DNA of 64,000 bases. Source: Glaciecola sp965660815. Its GTDB lineage: Bacteria > Pseudomonadota > Gammaproteobacteria > Enterobacterales > Alteromonadaceae. The stretch covers positions 124,001 through 188,000 of the forward strand of contig CBFIBG010000089.1 of NCBI GenBank assembly GCA_965660815.1. The letters are read 5' to 3'. Both the position numbers and the translations under genes were made by a program. The notes under the pieces are model-generated. The model had not been told where the DNA came from, searched no databases, and saw nothing but the letters and a program-made list of their open reading frames with translations. Numbering within the stretch: position 1 is the first letter of the stretch; the number at the start of each line of letters is the position of its first letter. This document shows positions 25,687 to 34,196 of this stretch, in pieces.

Positions 25687-26316
25687 CTAAGTAGAGCCTA
25701 TGTATCCATGTTGAACAGCTAAAGAAGGGAAGTCGCTAACCTCAACGTCTAGCTTACGTTTTATCGTAGTAAGTGCATTGGATATAGTTTTAGTAGAGAC
25801 GCCTAAATCTTCCGCTGTTTCTTGCCGGTTTTTCTTCATCGCATAAGCGATAAAAATATCGAATTCACGACTAGTCAACCGGCTCTCAATATCTATTTGA
25901 TTTGTCAATAATCGCTTAGCTATTTTCACAGCAAGATCTTTTTCGATATATTTTTGGCCTTTGTCGACCACTTGAATCGCTGACACAAGGATCCCTGGAT
26001 CGCTTTGTTTACTGATATACCCCATTGCGCCGGTGTCCATGGCCCGTTGCAGAATAGCTCCGTCCTCGAACATGCTAAAAAATATTATTTTTAAATCCGC
26101 TTGAATTTCGAGAAACTGACGGGCTAACACTAAACCACTCTCATGAGTGAGATTGATATCTAAAATCATGATATCTACTTTTTTATTTTTTAACACTGAG
26201 AACGCTTGCTTTCCATTTTCAGCTTCAAACAACTCGACGTCATTTATCGACATGCTTATTAGGGCTTTATACCCTTCCCGAACGATTGCGTGATCATCTA
26301 CCAACAGGATCTTCAT
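25687..26316 (-). CDS. LuxR/NarL-type response regulator, PedR2/ExaE-like
   Basis: The 209-residue protein has a receiver domain (residues 1-118; Asp53 in MILDINL, Lys in YISKQS) and a LuxR-type DNA-binding domain (about 140-200, LTSREFDIFIAYAMKKNRQETAEDLGVSTKTI in part). Its ATG overlaps the kinase stop by four bases, so the pair is one two-component system. In Pseudomonas putida the PedS2/PedR2 pair next to pedH senses lanthanides and switches between calcium and lanthanide enzymes. The same position next to a lanthanide-type dehydrogenase suggests a similar role here. Confidence 0.88.
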   Translation of the reverse strand: MKILLVDDHAIVREGYKALISMSINDVELFEAENGKQAFSVLKNKKVDIMILDINLTHESGLVLARQFLEIQADLKIIFFSMFEDGAILQRAMDTGAMGYISKQSDPGILVSAIQVVDKGQKYIEKDLAVKIAKRLLTNQIDIESRLTSREFDIFIAYAMKKNRQETAEDLGVSTKTISNALTTIKRKLDVEVSDFPSLAVQHGYIGST

Positions 26317-27581
26317 GTATGTTTTATCCGATTTGTTATGTTCATTTCCAACGTTATCTGAGTACCCAAAGATTCTTCAGTCTGGATTGTTATATCAGCT
26401 CCTATACACCGAGCTCTGCTGTTCAAACTAAACAAACCTAATCCATTCGTCTTTTTATCTGAAATTCCAATGCCATCGTCACTAATTCTCATCATTAAAA
26501 GGCCGCGCTCGATGGTAGCAGTAAAAGTGACCTTCGAAGCCTGTGAATGCTTAATAATATTGTTCAAGCACTCCTGAATTATTCTGTAAAGATGTAGATC
26601 TCTTTCATGTTCAGGTTCATGTTCATCTGTATTTATTTCAACAGTCCACTCTATATTTGAGAGGATTTGTCGATGGTCAGAAATCAGCTTTTCAATCGCA
26701 TCCCAAAGCTTAACCTTATCCAAAATTAGCGGATGTAAATGCTCAGTGAGCGCACGTATAGCTTGGTTAATTTGTCGACAAAGCGACTTAATTTTCTCAC
26801 CGGACTCTCGCACAACCTTTTGGTCTGTTGTATGAGACAAAATATGTGCATAAGCACTTGTGCTAGTTATCAACTGTCCCACATTGTCATGCAGTTCACT
26901 TGCTAAATACGAACGCTCTTCCTCTTGCAATATGGCCAACTTTTTGTCTGCCTCCAATAATTGCTGCTCCTTTTTTAACAAGGATGTTTTTAAAGCAGAA
27001 TACTCATCAAAAACACTTTGAATTTCAGCAAACTCAGAACTTGGTAGCGCAACCTGTTGTATGTCTACTTGGTTGTTTTTCAGCGTGCTCTTGAGTGCAA
27101 AAGATAAGTTTTTAAGCGGTTTTAATTGATGTTTGATGCCCGCTTTGATAACCATCAGCAACATCGCAAGAGTAGACACAAAAAGAAGTGCAACCATGTA
27201 AAAATAAGCCAGATTTTGTTCAAATTCTGCGGCGTTATCTGGCCTGACAATGAGGTAACTATTTTCTGATAAAGGTACAATTACAGGTTGAATTTCATCT
27301 GGAAACAGTGACGATTTCTGGTCTCCTTGACCAGATTCACTAGGGCTTGCATTTAAACGGCCATAAAATCGCTCCACTGATAAATGGGGACTTAACGATA
27401 GAATATCTTCCATTGCGTCAATTGAAACCTGCTTTTGTTGCATCAGTTTAGCTTGAGCCAGAACAGCTTCTGTTTCTTCTAAAATATTTTCTTGGGTGAT
27501 TATATAGGTAAAAAAGCTAAACACTCCGAATGCTAATACAAAGCTTATTATGACCGCGCTAGAAATCTTTGTATAACCCAT
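26313..27581 (-). CDS. Membrane sensor histidine kinase, HisKA_3 type, PedS2/ExaD-like
   Basis: The 422-residue kinase has two membrane helices (about 7-28 and 125-147) enclosing a periplasmic sensor of about 95 residues. A linker helix and a HisKA_3 domain follow, with phosphoacceptor His231 (ASELHDNVGQL). A C-terminal HATPase (about 325-418) has DDGIGISDKKTNGLGLF. The periplasmic part is rich in acidic residues and Ser (e.g. SPSESGQGDQKS) but shows no named fold. A kinase in this position could sense periplasmic lanthanide or alcohol. It is cognate to the overlapping response regulator. Confidence 0.88.
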   Translation of the reverse strand: MGYTKISSAVIISFVLAFGVFSFFTYIITQENILEETEAVLAQAKLMQQKQVSIDAMEDILSLSPHLSVERFYGRLNASPSESGQGDQKSSLFPDEIQPVIVPLSENSYLIVRPDNAAEFEQNLAYFYMVALLFVSTLAMLLMVIKAGIKHQLKPLKNLSFALKSTLKNNQVDIQQVALPSSEFAEIQSVFDEYSALKTSLLKKEQQLLEADKKLAILQEEERSYLASELHDNVGQLITSTSAYAHILSHTTDQKVVRESGEKIKSLCRQINQAIRALTEHLHPLILDKVKLWDAIEKLISDHRQILSNIEWTVEINTDEHEPEHERDLHLYRIIQECLNNIIKHSQASKVTFTATIERGLLMMRISDDGIGISDKKTNGLGLFSLNSRARCIGADITIQTEESLGTQITLEMNITNRIKHT

Positions 27582-27811
27582 ATCAACTTTAACCGTATCT
27601 GTACTATCGACTGACTAACGCACTTAGTCGCTTTGAAATTCTCGTTATAAAATAGTGTAAAAGTTGAATAGTTGTCAATTCATCTATAGTAGTGATAATT
27701 TCATACTAATGGCCTGTTTCTAAAAGAAGTTGTTCTCCTAGCATAGAGTAAAATAGACTTATATTGTTGCGCTAATGCAATGCAATTTAAGCACTTCCAG
27801 AGATTAGACAT

Positions 27812-27845
27812 AAAAAAACCTCACTGAAGAGTGAGGTTTTTAATT
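27812..27845 (-). terminator. Rho-independent terminator after the PQQ dehydrogenase
   Basis: AAACCTCAC-TCTTCA-GTGAGGTTT on the minus strand is followed by seven T. Confidence 0.9.
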
Positions 27846-27859
27846 TATGTAACTGCTAT

Positions 27860-29659
27860 TTAATTTTTAGCAAAGTTTTCACGCTCGTAACGCTTAGGAA
27901 GTTTGAATGTCCAAACAGTTCCACCTTGGTTGAACTCTTTAACACGTTTCGCTACTTCGCCACCCCATAGAGGAACGGCTCCACCCCAACCAGATACGAT
28001 TGTTATGTACTGCTCTCCATCTTGTTCCCAAGTAATTGGAGTACCAACGATACCTGAACCGGTATTAAATTCGTAAAGCTTTTCACCCGTTTCATCGTCA
28101 AACGCCATGAAATAACCTTCTGGATTACCTGTGAATACTAAACCACCGGCCGTTGTCATAACACCACCCCATAACGGAGCAAAGTTATTTTGACGCCATA
28201 CAGTTTCACCTGTTTTAGGGTCAATCGCACGAAGCACACCGATATGGTCTTCAGCAACAGATTTAATGGTGAAACCAGCACCTAAATATGCGGCGCCTTT
28301 CTTGTATGCAGTAGGCTCATTCCAGATATCCATTTCCCACTCGTTTGAAGGCACATAGAATAATCCAGTGCTTTGAGAGTAAGCCATAGGCATCCAGTTT
28401 TTACCGCCTAAGAATGAAGGACGTGCCACAACCATTTCGCCCTTTTTGCCCTCAGTCGCTTCTGCAGGGTTACCTGGACGGTTTGCATCGTTATAAATCG
28501 GACGACCTTTCGCATCTAATCCTTTCGCCCAGTTTACTTCATCAACGAAAGGGAAACCGCGAATAAATTCACCGTTTTCTCTGTTAAGCACGTAGAAAAA
28601 TCCGTTTCTGTCAGCGGTTGCTGCAGCTTTAACAGTTCTGCCTCGATCTGTGTAGTCAAATGAAATTAACTCATTTACACCGTCGTAATCCCAACCGTCG
28701 TGAGGAGTCGTCTGGAAATGCCATTTAATTGAACCGTCGTCTGGGTCAATTGCAACACGTGAAGAAGAGAATAAGTTATCGCCAGGACGCATGTGAGAAT
28801 TCCAAGGTGCAGGGTTACCTGTTCCGAAGAATAAAGAGTCAGTATCAGCGTCGTATGTACCGCCTAACCAAGTAGCCGCACCGCCTGATTTCCAAAGCTC
28901 AGCAGGCCAAGTTTTACCCGCTTCGCCACCTGAAATACCTGTTTCGACTTTTTTGCCGTCAACCCACTTGTAACCCATGTGGCCTTCAACAGTTGGTCTT
29001 ACCCAAACTTCGTCACCTGTTTTCGCATCATAGGCATACACTTTTCCTACGATACCAAATTCACCACCAGAGATACCTGTTATTACTTTTCCGTCAACTA
29101 CGATAGGAGCAGCAGTAATTGCATAACCACCTTTATAGTCTTCTACCTTTTTTCTCCATACTGTTCTACCAGTATCTTTATTAAGGGCAACTAATTTAGC
29201 GTCAAGCGTACCAAAAATCACTAGGTCATCATATATGGCAACGCCACGGTTGATTACGTCGCAACATGGCATAATGCCGTCTGGTAGACGAGCTTCGTAT
29301 TGCCATAACTCATCACCTGTTTTAACGTCTATTGCATAAACTCGTGAATAAGAAGCTGTTACATACATAACACCATCTTTAACTAGTGGTTGAGATTCTT
29401 GCCCACGCTGCTTTTCTCCGCCAAAAGAAAATGCCCATACAGGACGTAAATCTTGAACGGTTTCTTTATTTATTTTGGTGAGTGGGCTGAAACGCTGTGC
29501 TTTTAGCCCCATGCCATATGTTACTACGTCATCGGTAGTTAAATGGTCGTTTTGTATATCTTTGTCTGTGACTTTTGCATTAGCTGTAATAGCCATACCT
29601 GATGTAACGGCTACGCTCAGAGCTAATGTAAGAGCTTTTGAAAGTTGCTTCATTCGCAT
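27860..29659 (-). CDS. pedH: PQQ-dependent alcohol dehydrogenase, lanthanide type (PedH/ExaF/XoxF-like)
   Basis: This periplasmic quinoprotein oxidises alcohols to aldehydes with PQQ and passes electrons to cytochrome c. The 599-residue protein has a signal peptide (about 1-28) and an eight-bladed propeller with WXXG-type blade repeats. It has a vicinal disulfide Cys132-Cys133, metal ligands Glu200 and Asn282, catalytic Asp324 and a likely PQQ contact Arg351. Asp326, two residues after the catalytic Asp (GWDYDGVNE), is the extra carboxylate found in lanthanide-dependent enzymes; calcium enzymes have Ala, Ser or Thr there. The substrate (methanol, ethanol or longer alcohols) is not decided by this motif; the general sequence suggests the PedH/ExaF branch. 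AGGA precedes the ATG, and an operator copy lies about 140-160 bases upstream. Confidence 0.95.
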   Translation of the reverse strand: MRMKQLSKALTLALSVAVTSGMAITANAKVTDKDIQNDHLTTDDVVTYGMGLKAQRFSPLTKINKETVQDLRPVWAFSFGGEKQRGQESQPLVKDGVMYVTASYSRVYAIDVKTGDELWQYEARLPDGIMPCCDVINRGVAIYDDLVIFGTLDAKLVALNKDTGRTVWRKKVEDYKGGYAITAAPIVVDGKVITGISGGEFGIVGKVYAYDAKTGDEVWVRPTVEGHMGYKWVDGKKVETGISGGEAGKTWPAELWKSGGAATWLGGTYDADTDSLFFGTGNPAPWNSHMRPGDNLFSSSRVAIDPDDGSIKWHFQTTPHDGWDYDGVNELISFDYTDRGRTVKAAATADRNGFFYVLNRENGEFIRGFPFVDEVNWAKGLDAKGRPIYNDANRPGNPAEATEGKKGEMVVARPSFLGGKNWMPMAYSQSTGLFYVPSNEWEMDIWNEPTAYKKGAAYLGAGFTIKSVAEDHIGVLRAIDPKTGETVWRQNNFAPLWGGVMTTAGGLVFTGNPEGYFMAFDDETGEKLYEFNTGSGIVGTPITWEQDGEQYITIVSGWGGAVPLWGGEVAKRVKEFNQGGTVWTFKLPKRYERENFAKN

Positions 29660-29796
29660 GATGTGTTCCTAATCACTAATTGATCAATCCGAGAAAGCAT
29701 AATATGTAAAGGATCGACGCATACACAATTATGATTTCCAACCAGCATCTAGGTTATATTGGAATGTAAATAATTTGTATGCACCCGGTGTTTGAA

Positions 29797-29821
29797 TTAA
29801 CCCCTCCTTTAGTAGGAGGAA
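29797..29821 (-). promoter_or_regulatory. Candidate shared operator upstream of the PQQ dehydrogenase
   Basis: The arms CCTCC and GGAGG enclose TTTAGTA, and the minus strand reads CCTACTAAAGGAGGGGTTAA. It combines the palindrome seen before the porin with the TTAA tail seen before the TonB receptor. Confidence 0.6.
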
Positions 29822-30032
29822 TAACGACAGCAATACCGAAATGTTTGGCTCACAAAGTCGCCATTAAGGCGACACAGTGTGTACAAGACAAGTAAGTAAA
29901 ATATTACTGTCATGTAATCAAGTTATTAAAAAATTGACTGCCAATCGGAAAACTAAGGTATCGAGTTGAGCTGAAAAAGGTTAAACGGAATAGACTCATG
30001 AATGAGGTGATTTACTAAGCTAAAAGCAAAGA

Positions 30033-30066
30033 AACTGTCTGTTGGAAACCTTAAAAACAGACAGTT
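30033..30066 (-). terminator. Probable terminator of the xoxJ-like gene
   Basis: AACTGTCTGTT and AACAGACAGTT form an 11-bp perfect stem with a 12-base loop. On the minus strand it is followed by a moderately T-rich stretch. Confidence 0.55.
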
Positions 30067-30082
30067 CCGTAATTGGCCAACA

Positions 30083-30955
30083 TCACTCTTGTTGATAATA
30101 TTCGGGCACCTCATACATAGCATTGTATTTATCAAAGATTTTTTGCATTTCCCCGGTTAACACCAACTCTGTTATGACATCTCCCGCCGCATAAGAAAGA
30201 GCTCTGAAATCATTGTGCACCGCCATGCCTATGTCCCATTTTTGTTTGCCCATTAACGGAAAAGCATTACTCGCTAACGCGTATTCTTCTTTTGGAAGTT
30301 GGGCATGCAGATGACTCATTTGAGATCTCAACCCCATTACTGCGTCTATGTCTCCGGCTTGCATGGCATCAAATGCCGCTCTGTTGTTTACGTAAACTTT
30401 TGTTTGATTTCTAAATCTGCCGTTAAAAGCAGAATTCAAATAAAAATAAGGGACAGAATCGTTCTCAACGCCTATTGGGTGATATTGAAACATAGCCATA
30501 GTTGGCACATCAGGAAGCCGCTCTTTGTGATGCACGATTTGCCAAGTTTCACTGTGGTATGGACCAAACATATGCACAAGCTCATGTACTAACAATCCGA
30601 CATCATCTCGCTTCATACTATAATTACGGTCGTATGGAGCCCGCATCATTAAATCGGCTTTTTGCTTATGAACAATATGACCTTTCCAAATATAATTGCG
30701 CAAATCGTCGTCGCTAGTTTCGCCAGGAGTCATCCAAATTAGTTGCAGCTCTACACCTAAACCCTCCGCAATTTTTTTCGCCAAATCCACGTCAATTCCC
30801 TCTGGTTTTTCCTCGTCGTTTAAATAGGAAAAAGGGGGATAATCAGAGTAGACGGCAATGACGATGAAGCCTTGCTCTTGTATGTCGTCTAATGATTTAG
30901 AGAAACATGCAGTAGTGGTAAGTAAAATAAAAACTAAAAGAAGGTGTTTGAACAT
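30083..30955 (-). CDS. xoxJ: Quinoprotein-dehydrogenase-associated periplasmic binding protein, XoxJ/MoxJ-like
   Basis: The 290-residue protein has a signal peptide (about 1-20) and the type-3 binding-protein fold, as seen in GFIVIAVYSDYPPFSYLNDEE and PEGIDVDLAKKIAEGLGVEL. Later segments (AAFDAMQAGDIDAVMG, KQKWDIGMAVHNDFRALSYA) fit the quinoprotein-associated subfamily. XoxJ and MoxJ are thought to help activate or insert PQQ and metal into the apo-dehydrogenase rather than serve transport. No permease adjoins it. It stands upstream of the dehydrogenase on the same strand, separated by a probable terminator and the dehydrogenase promoter. Confidence 0.82.
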   Translation of the reverse strand: MFKHLLLVFILLTTTACFSKSLDDIQEQGFIVIAVYSDYPPFSYLNDEEKPEGIDVDLAKKIAEGLGVELQLIWMTPGETSDDDLRNYIWKGHIVHKQKADLMMRAPYDRNYSMKRDDVGLLVHELVHMFGPYHSETWQIVHHKERLPDVPTMAMFQYHPIGVENDSVPYFYLNSAFNGRFRNQTKVYVNNRAAFDAMQAGDIDAVMGLRSQMSHLHAQLPKEEYALASNAFPLMGKQKWDIGMAVHNDFRALSYAAGDVITELVLTGEMQKIFDKYNAMYEVPEYYQQE

Positions 30956-31287
30956 ATTTGATACAGTCCTAGAAACAATTTAGCGAAATATACTAATTGA
31001 AAGCACAAATCAGTCAACTTTATTCATTCACTTAATCTATTTGATATCGGATAGTCAGCGTAAATATTTCCCACCGCCTACCCAACTTGTAAACAGATCT
31101 TACGTATTTACCTTTATATCACTGAACTTACATTGTACTTCCAAGTTTCAACACCATACGACGGCTTAATTCACTCTATCTTTACAATTTTTCATACTTT
31201 AGTAGGGTTTTATACGTGAATTAATTGTAAAATATAAATGTAATAGCGTACCTTATACCCATTAAAAATAAGCGGAATGTCACACCC
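30956..31287. other. Divergent promoter region between xoxJ-like and PedA-like genes
   Basis: This 332-base AT-rich region serves two divergent units and contains the operator copy at 31195-31214. No coding frame was seen. Confidence 0.5.
31195..31214 (+). promoter_or_regulatory. Candidate shared operator upstream of the PedA-like ABC cluster
   Basis: TACTTTAGTAGGGTTTTATA lies about 75-93 bases before the start codon and closely matches the copy before the TonB receptor (16 of 20 or better). Confidence 0.55.
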
Positions 31288-32499
31288 ATGTCGAATTTGT
31301 TTGTTCGTTTGTTGAAAACCCTTGATATTCAATCAACTTCGCGTTGTTACAGATTGATAACGGTAGTTTTTTTGGCCTCAATGATTGGCTTCAAGGCCCA
31401 TGCAAATCAAATTTCTTTGGCTTATGTTAAGGTAGAACGCGCGCCCTTCCCTGGCGTTCCGGGCTTCTTAGAGAAGCCTAAACTTGAGGGTATACAAGGC
31501 GCTTTAAGCGCTTTAAATGACGCCAATAAGACTGGAAAATTTTTAGGGTACCAACTGGTAATGGAGCAAATTACAATGCCTCGTTCACTTCAATTAGACG
31601 AGGCAAAAAGACAGGGTATCGAAAAGGCAACGGCAGTATTAATTGACGCCGACCCTGAAATATTTGAGCAAGCACTGACGCAATTACACAAGCAAAATAA
31701 CCAAGCGATATTTATAAATGTACGAAACCACGATAACAAAATCCGCGCAAAGCATTGTGACAAGATGCTTGTTCATACGACTCCTACCTATCAAATGAAA
31801 TCTGACTCTCTTGGTCAGTGGTTTAGAACCAAGAGGATCGAAGATATTTTGGTGATTATAGGTCCAAATTTGGAAGATAAATTATATTCTGAGTCGTTTG
31901 AAACAACCGCTAGGCTTTTTAAGTTAGATATAGTGGAGCAAAAAGATTGGCAATTTAGCTTCGATTTACGCCGCTCAGCTTTTAGTGAAATCCCCATGTT
32001 TACCAGAAGCAAAGACGAGTATGAAGCGGTTTTTGTTACTGACTATGCCAAGCAATTTGCTTACAGTTTAGCCTATAATACAGATATCATAGCTCCAATT
32101 ACAGGCAATGCTGGTCTGCAAGCATTGGGTTGGCATGTCACGCATGAGCAGTGGGGAGCAAGACAGTTGCAGAACAGATTCAAAGAAAATTTCGGTCGTT
32201 CAATGACAGAGTACGATTATTTTGCTTATGCCGCTGTTATTGCCATTTCTACCGCCGTACAAACCGCAACTGAAAGAACTGGTGAAACGATTTATAACAG
32301 TCTGCTAGTCGAGCAAACGCCTGTTGCAGCTTATAAAGGCCGTAAGTTAACTTTTAGACCGTCAACTCGACAGCTGCGGCAACCTTTATTGCTGGCTCAC
32401 GAAGGAGCGCTGGTGACAAGCGCACCTCTGCCAGGCTTTCTACATCAATCAAACGACCTAGACACTCTAGGCGCGAATCTCCCCGGATGCGAGAATTAA
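31288..32499 (+). CDS. PQQ-associated ABC transporter substrate-binding protein (PedA-like)
   Basis: The 403-residue protein has an N-terminal signal segment (about 20-40, FLASMIGFKAHANQ) and a periplasmic binding-protein type-1 fold. It belongs to the group found only beside PQQ dehydrogenases. Typical segments are ISLAYVKVERAPFPGVPGF near the mature start, GIQGALSALNDANKTGKF, and the C-terminal QPLLLAHEGALVTSAPLPGF. It begins a four-gene operon with a beta-propeller, an ATPase and a permease. In Pseudomonas putida the equivalent PedA1A2BC system is needed for efficient lanthanide uptake, so this is a strong candidate for lanthanide import here. Confidence 0.85.
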   Translation: MSNLFVRLLKTLDIQSTSRCYRLITVVFLASMIGFKAHANQISLAYVKVERAPFPGVPGFLEKPKLEGIQGALSALNDANKTGKFLGYQLVMEQITMPRSLQLDEAKRQGIEKATAVLIDADPEIFEQALTQLHKQNNQAIFINVRNHDNKIRAKHCDKMLVHTTPTYQMKSDSLGQWFRTKRIEDILVIIGPNLEDKLYSESFETTARLFKLDIVEQKDWQFSFDLRRSAFSEIPMFTRSKDEYEAVFVTDYAKQFAYSLAYNTDIIAPITGNAGLQALGWHVTHEQWGARQLQNRFKENFGRSMTEYDYFAYAAVIAISTAVQTATERTGETIYNSLLVEQTPVAAYKGRKLTFRPSTRQLRQPLLLAHEGALVTSAPLPGFLHQSNDLDTLGANLPGCEN

Positions 32500-32500
32500 C

Positions 32501-33469
32501 ATGACAATTAAACATTTTTTTACTTTATCTGCACTCTTGTTTAGTGCTGTTTCCTTTGCCTTACCAGTAGCCTACGTTACCAATGAAAAAGACGATACTG
32601 TATCTATTATTGACATGAATACCTTTGAAGTTATTGATACTATTAATGTTGGGGATCGACCTAGAGGGTTTATCTTAAGCGCTGATCAAACACTGGCCTA
32701 TATTTGTGCGTCTGACTCAGACAGGATTCAAATTTTAGATTTAGAAACAAAAGCAATAGTTGGAGACCTACCTTCTGGAGAAGATCCTGAAACCATTGCA
32801 CTTCATCCTAACGGGAAAACAATTTATACCGCGAACGAAGATGATGCGCTGCTGACCGTAATTGATATTCCTACTGGTTCAGTGGTAACACAAATAGATG
32901 TAGGCGTAGAACCCGAAGGGTTGGCTGTCAGTAACGATGGTAAAGTCATGGTGGTCACTTCAGAAACTACCAATATGGTCCATTGGATAGATACCAAGAC
33001 TCATGAGAATATTGCTAATAGTCTAGTAACGGCTCGACCACGCGATGCCTATTTTAATAAAACCGATGAGAAGCTTTGGGTAAGCTCAGAAATTGGAGGC
33101 ACAGTTGCTGTATTTGACGTTGCGACAAAAGAACGCCTTAAAGAAATATCTTTTAAAATCAAAGGCGTCTTTCGAGATAAAGTGCAACCCGTTGGTATTT
33201 TACTCATGCACGATAAGCCAAGAGCTTTTGTGGCGCTTGGGCCAGCTAACCGCGTCGCGGTGATAAACACAGAAACATACGAAGTGGAGAAATACATTTT
33301 AGTAGGACGCAGAGTTTGGCAACTTGGGTTTAACGAAGACGAATCACTATTGTTAACGACCAACGGAGTAAGTGGTGACGTATCGGTTATAGATACAAAA
33401 TCTCTGGACGTAGTCAAAACGATAAAAGTGGGGCGTTACCCTTGGGACGTGGCGGTAAAATATAAATAA
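32501..33469 (+). CDS. PQQ-associated YVTN beta-propeller protein (PedA-like)
   Basis: A signal peptide (about 1-20) precedes about seven 40-residue YVTN repeats such as TVSIIDMNTFEVIDTINVGDRPRG and DVSVIDTKSLDVVKTIKVGRYPWD (given in part), forming a secreted beta-propeller. It belongs to the beta-propeller family found with PQQ catabolism ABC transporters. It starts one base after the binding protein stop and its stop overlaps the ATPase ATG (TAATG). It may present ligand to the transporter or help at the dehydrogenase. The exact job is not known in any organism to my knowledge. Confidence 0.87.
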   Translation: MTIKHFFTLSALLFSAVSFALPVAYVTNEKDDTVSIIDMNTFEVIDTINVGDRPRGFILSADQTLAYICASDSDRIQILDLETKAIVGDLPSGEDPETIALHPNGKTIYTANEDDALLTVIDIPTGSVVTQIDVGVEPEGLAVSNDGKVMVVTSETTNMVHWIDTKTHENIANSLVTARPRDAYFNKTDEKLWVSSEIGGTVAVFDVATKERLKEISFKIKGVFRDKVQPVGILLMHDKPRAFVALGPANRVAVINTETYEVEKYILVGRRVWQLGFNEDESLLLTTNGVSGDVSVIDTKSLDVVKTIKVGRYPWDVAVKYK

Positions 33470-34194
33470 TGAAAATAACGGTAGACAACGTTAGCTACGA
33501 TTATGGAACCAAGCGTGCCCTGTCAGAGGTCACCTTTACACTGCATTCTGGGCTAAACATCTTACTTGGCCCAAACGGAGCAGGCAAAAGCACGCTTTAC
33601 TCGCTGTTGACAGGATTGCGCAAACTCAGTCAGGGAAACATATTGTTTAACGACAAAGTTATGGGTAAACATCGTCATGAGGTCATGAGCAATATAGGAG
33701 TCGTCTTCCAAGAAAACACGTTAGACATAGACTTAACCGTTGCACAAAACTTATCGTACTTTGCAGCATTGCACGGCATGGATACCAATGCTGCGTTAAA
33801 AAACATCGATTCGGTATTATCTGAACTAGAACTACACGAACGACTAAATGAAAAGGTACGAAGCTTGAACGGTGGTCACAGAAGACGTGTCGAAATAGCA
33901 AGAAGCCTTCTTCATAAACCCAACTTTCTTTTGTTTGATGAACCCACAGTTGGTCTAGACGTTGATTCTAGAAGGCTGATACTCAAATTCGTTCATAACT
34001 ATATAAACACTAACCAATCAATCGTATTGTGGGCAACCCACTTACTTGAAGAAGTGCAAGAGCAAGACCGAGTTCTACTATTGTCGAAAGGCCGCCTGAA
34101 AGGCTTCGATACATGCAAACAATTGATGATTGAACATCAATGCAATAACGTGAGTGAACTATTTGCAAAAGTCACTCAAACCAAGAAGGAATAA
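33469..34194 (+). CDS. PQQ-associated ABC transporter ATP-binding protein (PedB-like)
   Basis: The 241-residue ATPase has Walker A GPNGAGKSTLY, a variant signature LNGGHRRRVEIARS, Walker B FLLFDEPTVGLD and H-loop LWATHL. It resembles ABC-2 type export ATPases (DrrA/NodI). This is characteristic of the ATPase linked with PQQ alcohol dehydrogenase systems. It pairs with the permease two bases downstream. The variant signature (LNGGH for LSGGQ) is seen in this subfamily and need not mean loss of activity. Confidence 0.92.
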   Translation: MKITVDNVSYDYGTKRALSEVTFTLHSGLNILLGPNGAGKSTLYSLLTGLRKLSQGNILFNDKVMGKHRHEVMSNIGVVFQENTLDIDLTVAQNLSYFAALHGMDTNAALKNIDSVLSELELHERLNEKVRSLNGGHRRRVEIARSLLHKPNFLLFDEPTVGLDVDSRRLILKFVHNYINTNQSIVLWATHLLEEVQEQDRVLLLSKGRLKGFDTCKQLMIEHQCNNVSELFAKVTQTKKE

Positions 34195-34196
34195 TC

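Larger units (their letters stand above)
29660..30082. other. Promoter region of the PQQ dehydrogenase
   Basis: This 423-base gap contains the pedH promoter with the most palindromic copy of the CTTTAG motif (29797-29821) and the probable terminator of the xoxJ-like gene (30033-30066). No coding frame was seen. Confidence 0.55.

Noticed and set aside
27681..27705. Possible copy of the regulon motif upstream of the sensor kinase (TCTATAGTAGTGATAATT)
   Set aside because: The match is limited to AGTAG and could be chance in AT-rich DNA.
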